Assembly (NCBI GenBank): GCA_016630955.3
Contig: CM050001.1
Location: 1-64,000, forward strand
DNA length: 64,000 nt
From: Didymella arachidicola
Lineage: Eukaryota > Ascomycota > Dothideomycetes > Pleosporales > Didymellaceae
Direction of reading: 5' to 3'
The translations under genes and the position numbers were made by a program. The notes beneath the pieces were generated by a model. The model did no database searches and was not told the DNA's origin. It saw only the letters and a list, made by a program, of their open reading frames with translations. Shown piece after piece: positions 63,714 through 64,000 of the stretch (positions within the stretch are counted from its first letter, which is position 1; each line of letters opens with the position of its first letter).

Positions 63714-64000
63714 CCGAGTCCGTGCGCGTGACGCCCACCATCGCGTAACGCCCCGCTGAGATCCTATCGACTTGTTGAAAAATAAGGTTACTGAGCCACC
63801 AACAACAGCAAATATTGTATAATATTGTAGTAGAGTAGTAAATAGACCTATGTGAACTACTTGTGCTACTTGTATTTACTTGGAAGCCTAACGTTGCGTC
63901 CGCGGCGAGTAGTGACTGGTGGAGGAGCTGAGGGTGCCTCAGGGGCTTCTTTCGCACCACCAGCATCACCAGCTTGTTTCTGACGCTTATTGCTACCTGA
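63714..64000 (-). mobile_element. Second copy of transposon B (minus strand), cut by the window end
   Basis: After TA (63712-63713) the sequence CCGAGTCCGTGCGCGTGACG and the following 280 or so bases are, by eye, the exact reverse complement of about 34400-34687. They include the 44-base TIR, the 3' non-coding part and the transposase tail (coding sequence from about 63866 to 64000 and beyond, ending RRGRNVRLPSKYK). Confidence 0.93.

Overview
The window is the left end of a filamentous ascomycete chromosome. It opens with degenerate CCCTAA telomere repeats. It carries fungal-type introns (GT..CTAAC/CTGAC..AG, 45-80 bp), an OrsD/RecQ telomere-linked helicase, Fot/pogo and chromoviral transposons with RIP-like nonsense codons, and LysM, GH76 and P450 genes. 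A Dothideomycete (Pleosporales-like) is my best guess. That is inference; no species marker is visible.

Layout. 1-1.5 kb: telomere and low-complexity subtelomeric arrays. 1.57-9.36 kb: two minus-strand telomere-linked genes. One is OrsD zinc finger + tyrosine-recombinase-like core + RecQ helicase; the other is OrsD + the same core + a second partial OrsD. 10.1-12.5 kb: a decayed ParB-like gene, with GCCCCTRGGGGC palindromes downstream of it and a cluster of four upstream. 12.76-12.84 kb: a telomere-like scar and a copy of subtelomeric sequence. 12.84-19.88 kb: a chromodomain Ty3/gypsy element with a canonical -1 frameshift heptamer and an antisense ORF that has Zn2Cys6 cysteine spacing. 19.9-44.65 kb: a transposon graveyard of at least eight Fot/pogo-type DNA transposons, three of them nested like dolls, an intact Tad1-like LINE with a tandem truncated copy, and a solo LTR. 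One small secreted-protein gene sits inside this block.

45-63.6 kb is gene-bearing. It holds a broken membrane/coiled-coil gene, a GPI-anchored GH76 mannanase, a divergent gene pair encoding the two halves of the plant Tm-1 protein, a P450, a rhodopsin-like seven-TM protein, a second P450, an ankyrin-repeat protein, and a LysM gene broken near its 3' end by two nested transposons at the window edge.

The most interesting signals are these. (1) All eleven pogo-type transposon ends I could read carry direct repeats at a 16-18 bp period (mostly 17), although the repeat sequences differ between families. (2) A tyrosine-recombinase-like R..K..R..Y layout lies inside both telomere-linked proteins. 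(3) The chromovirus carries a Zn2Cys6-like antisense protein. (4) A ParB-like gene is associated with palindromes. (5) A tandem LINE insertion has a single 18-bp target duplication. All residue counts and matches were made by eye; no search was run.
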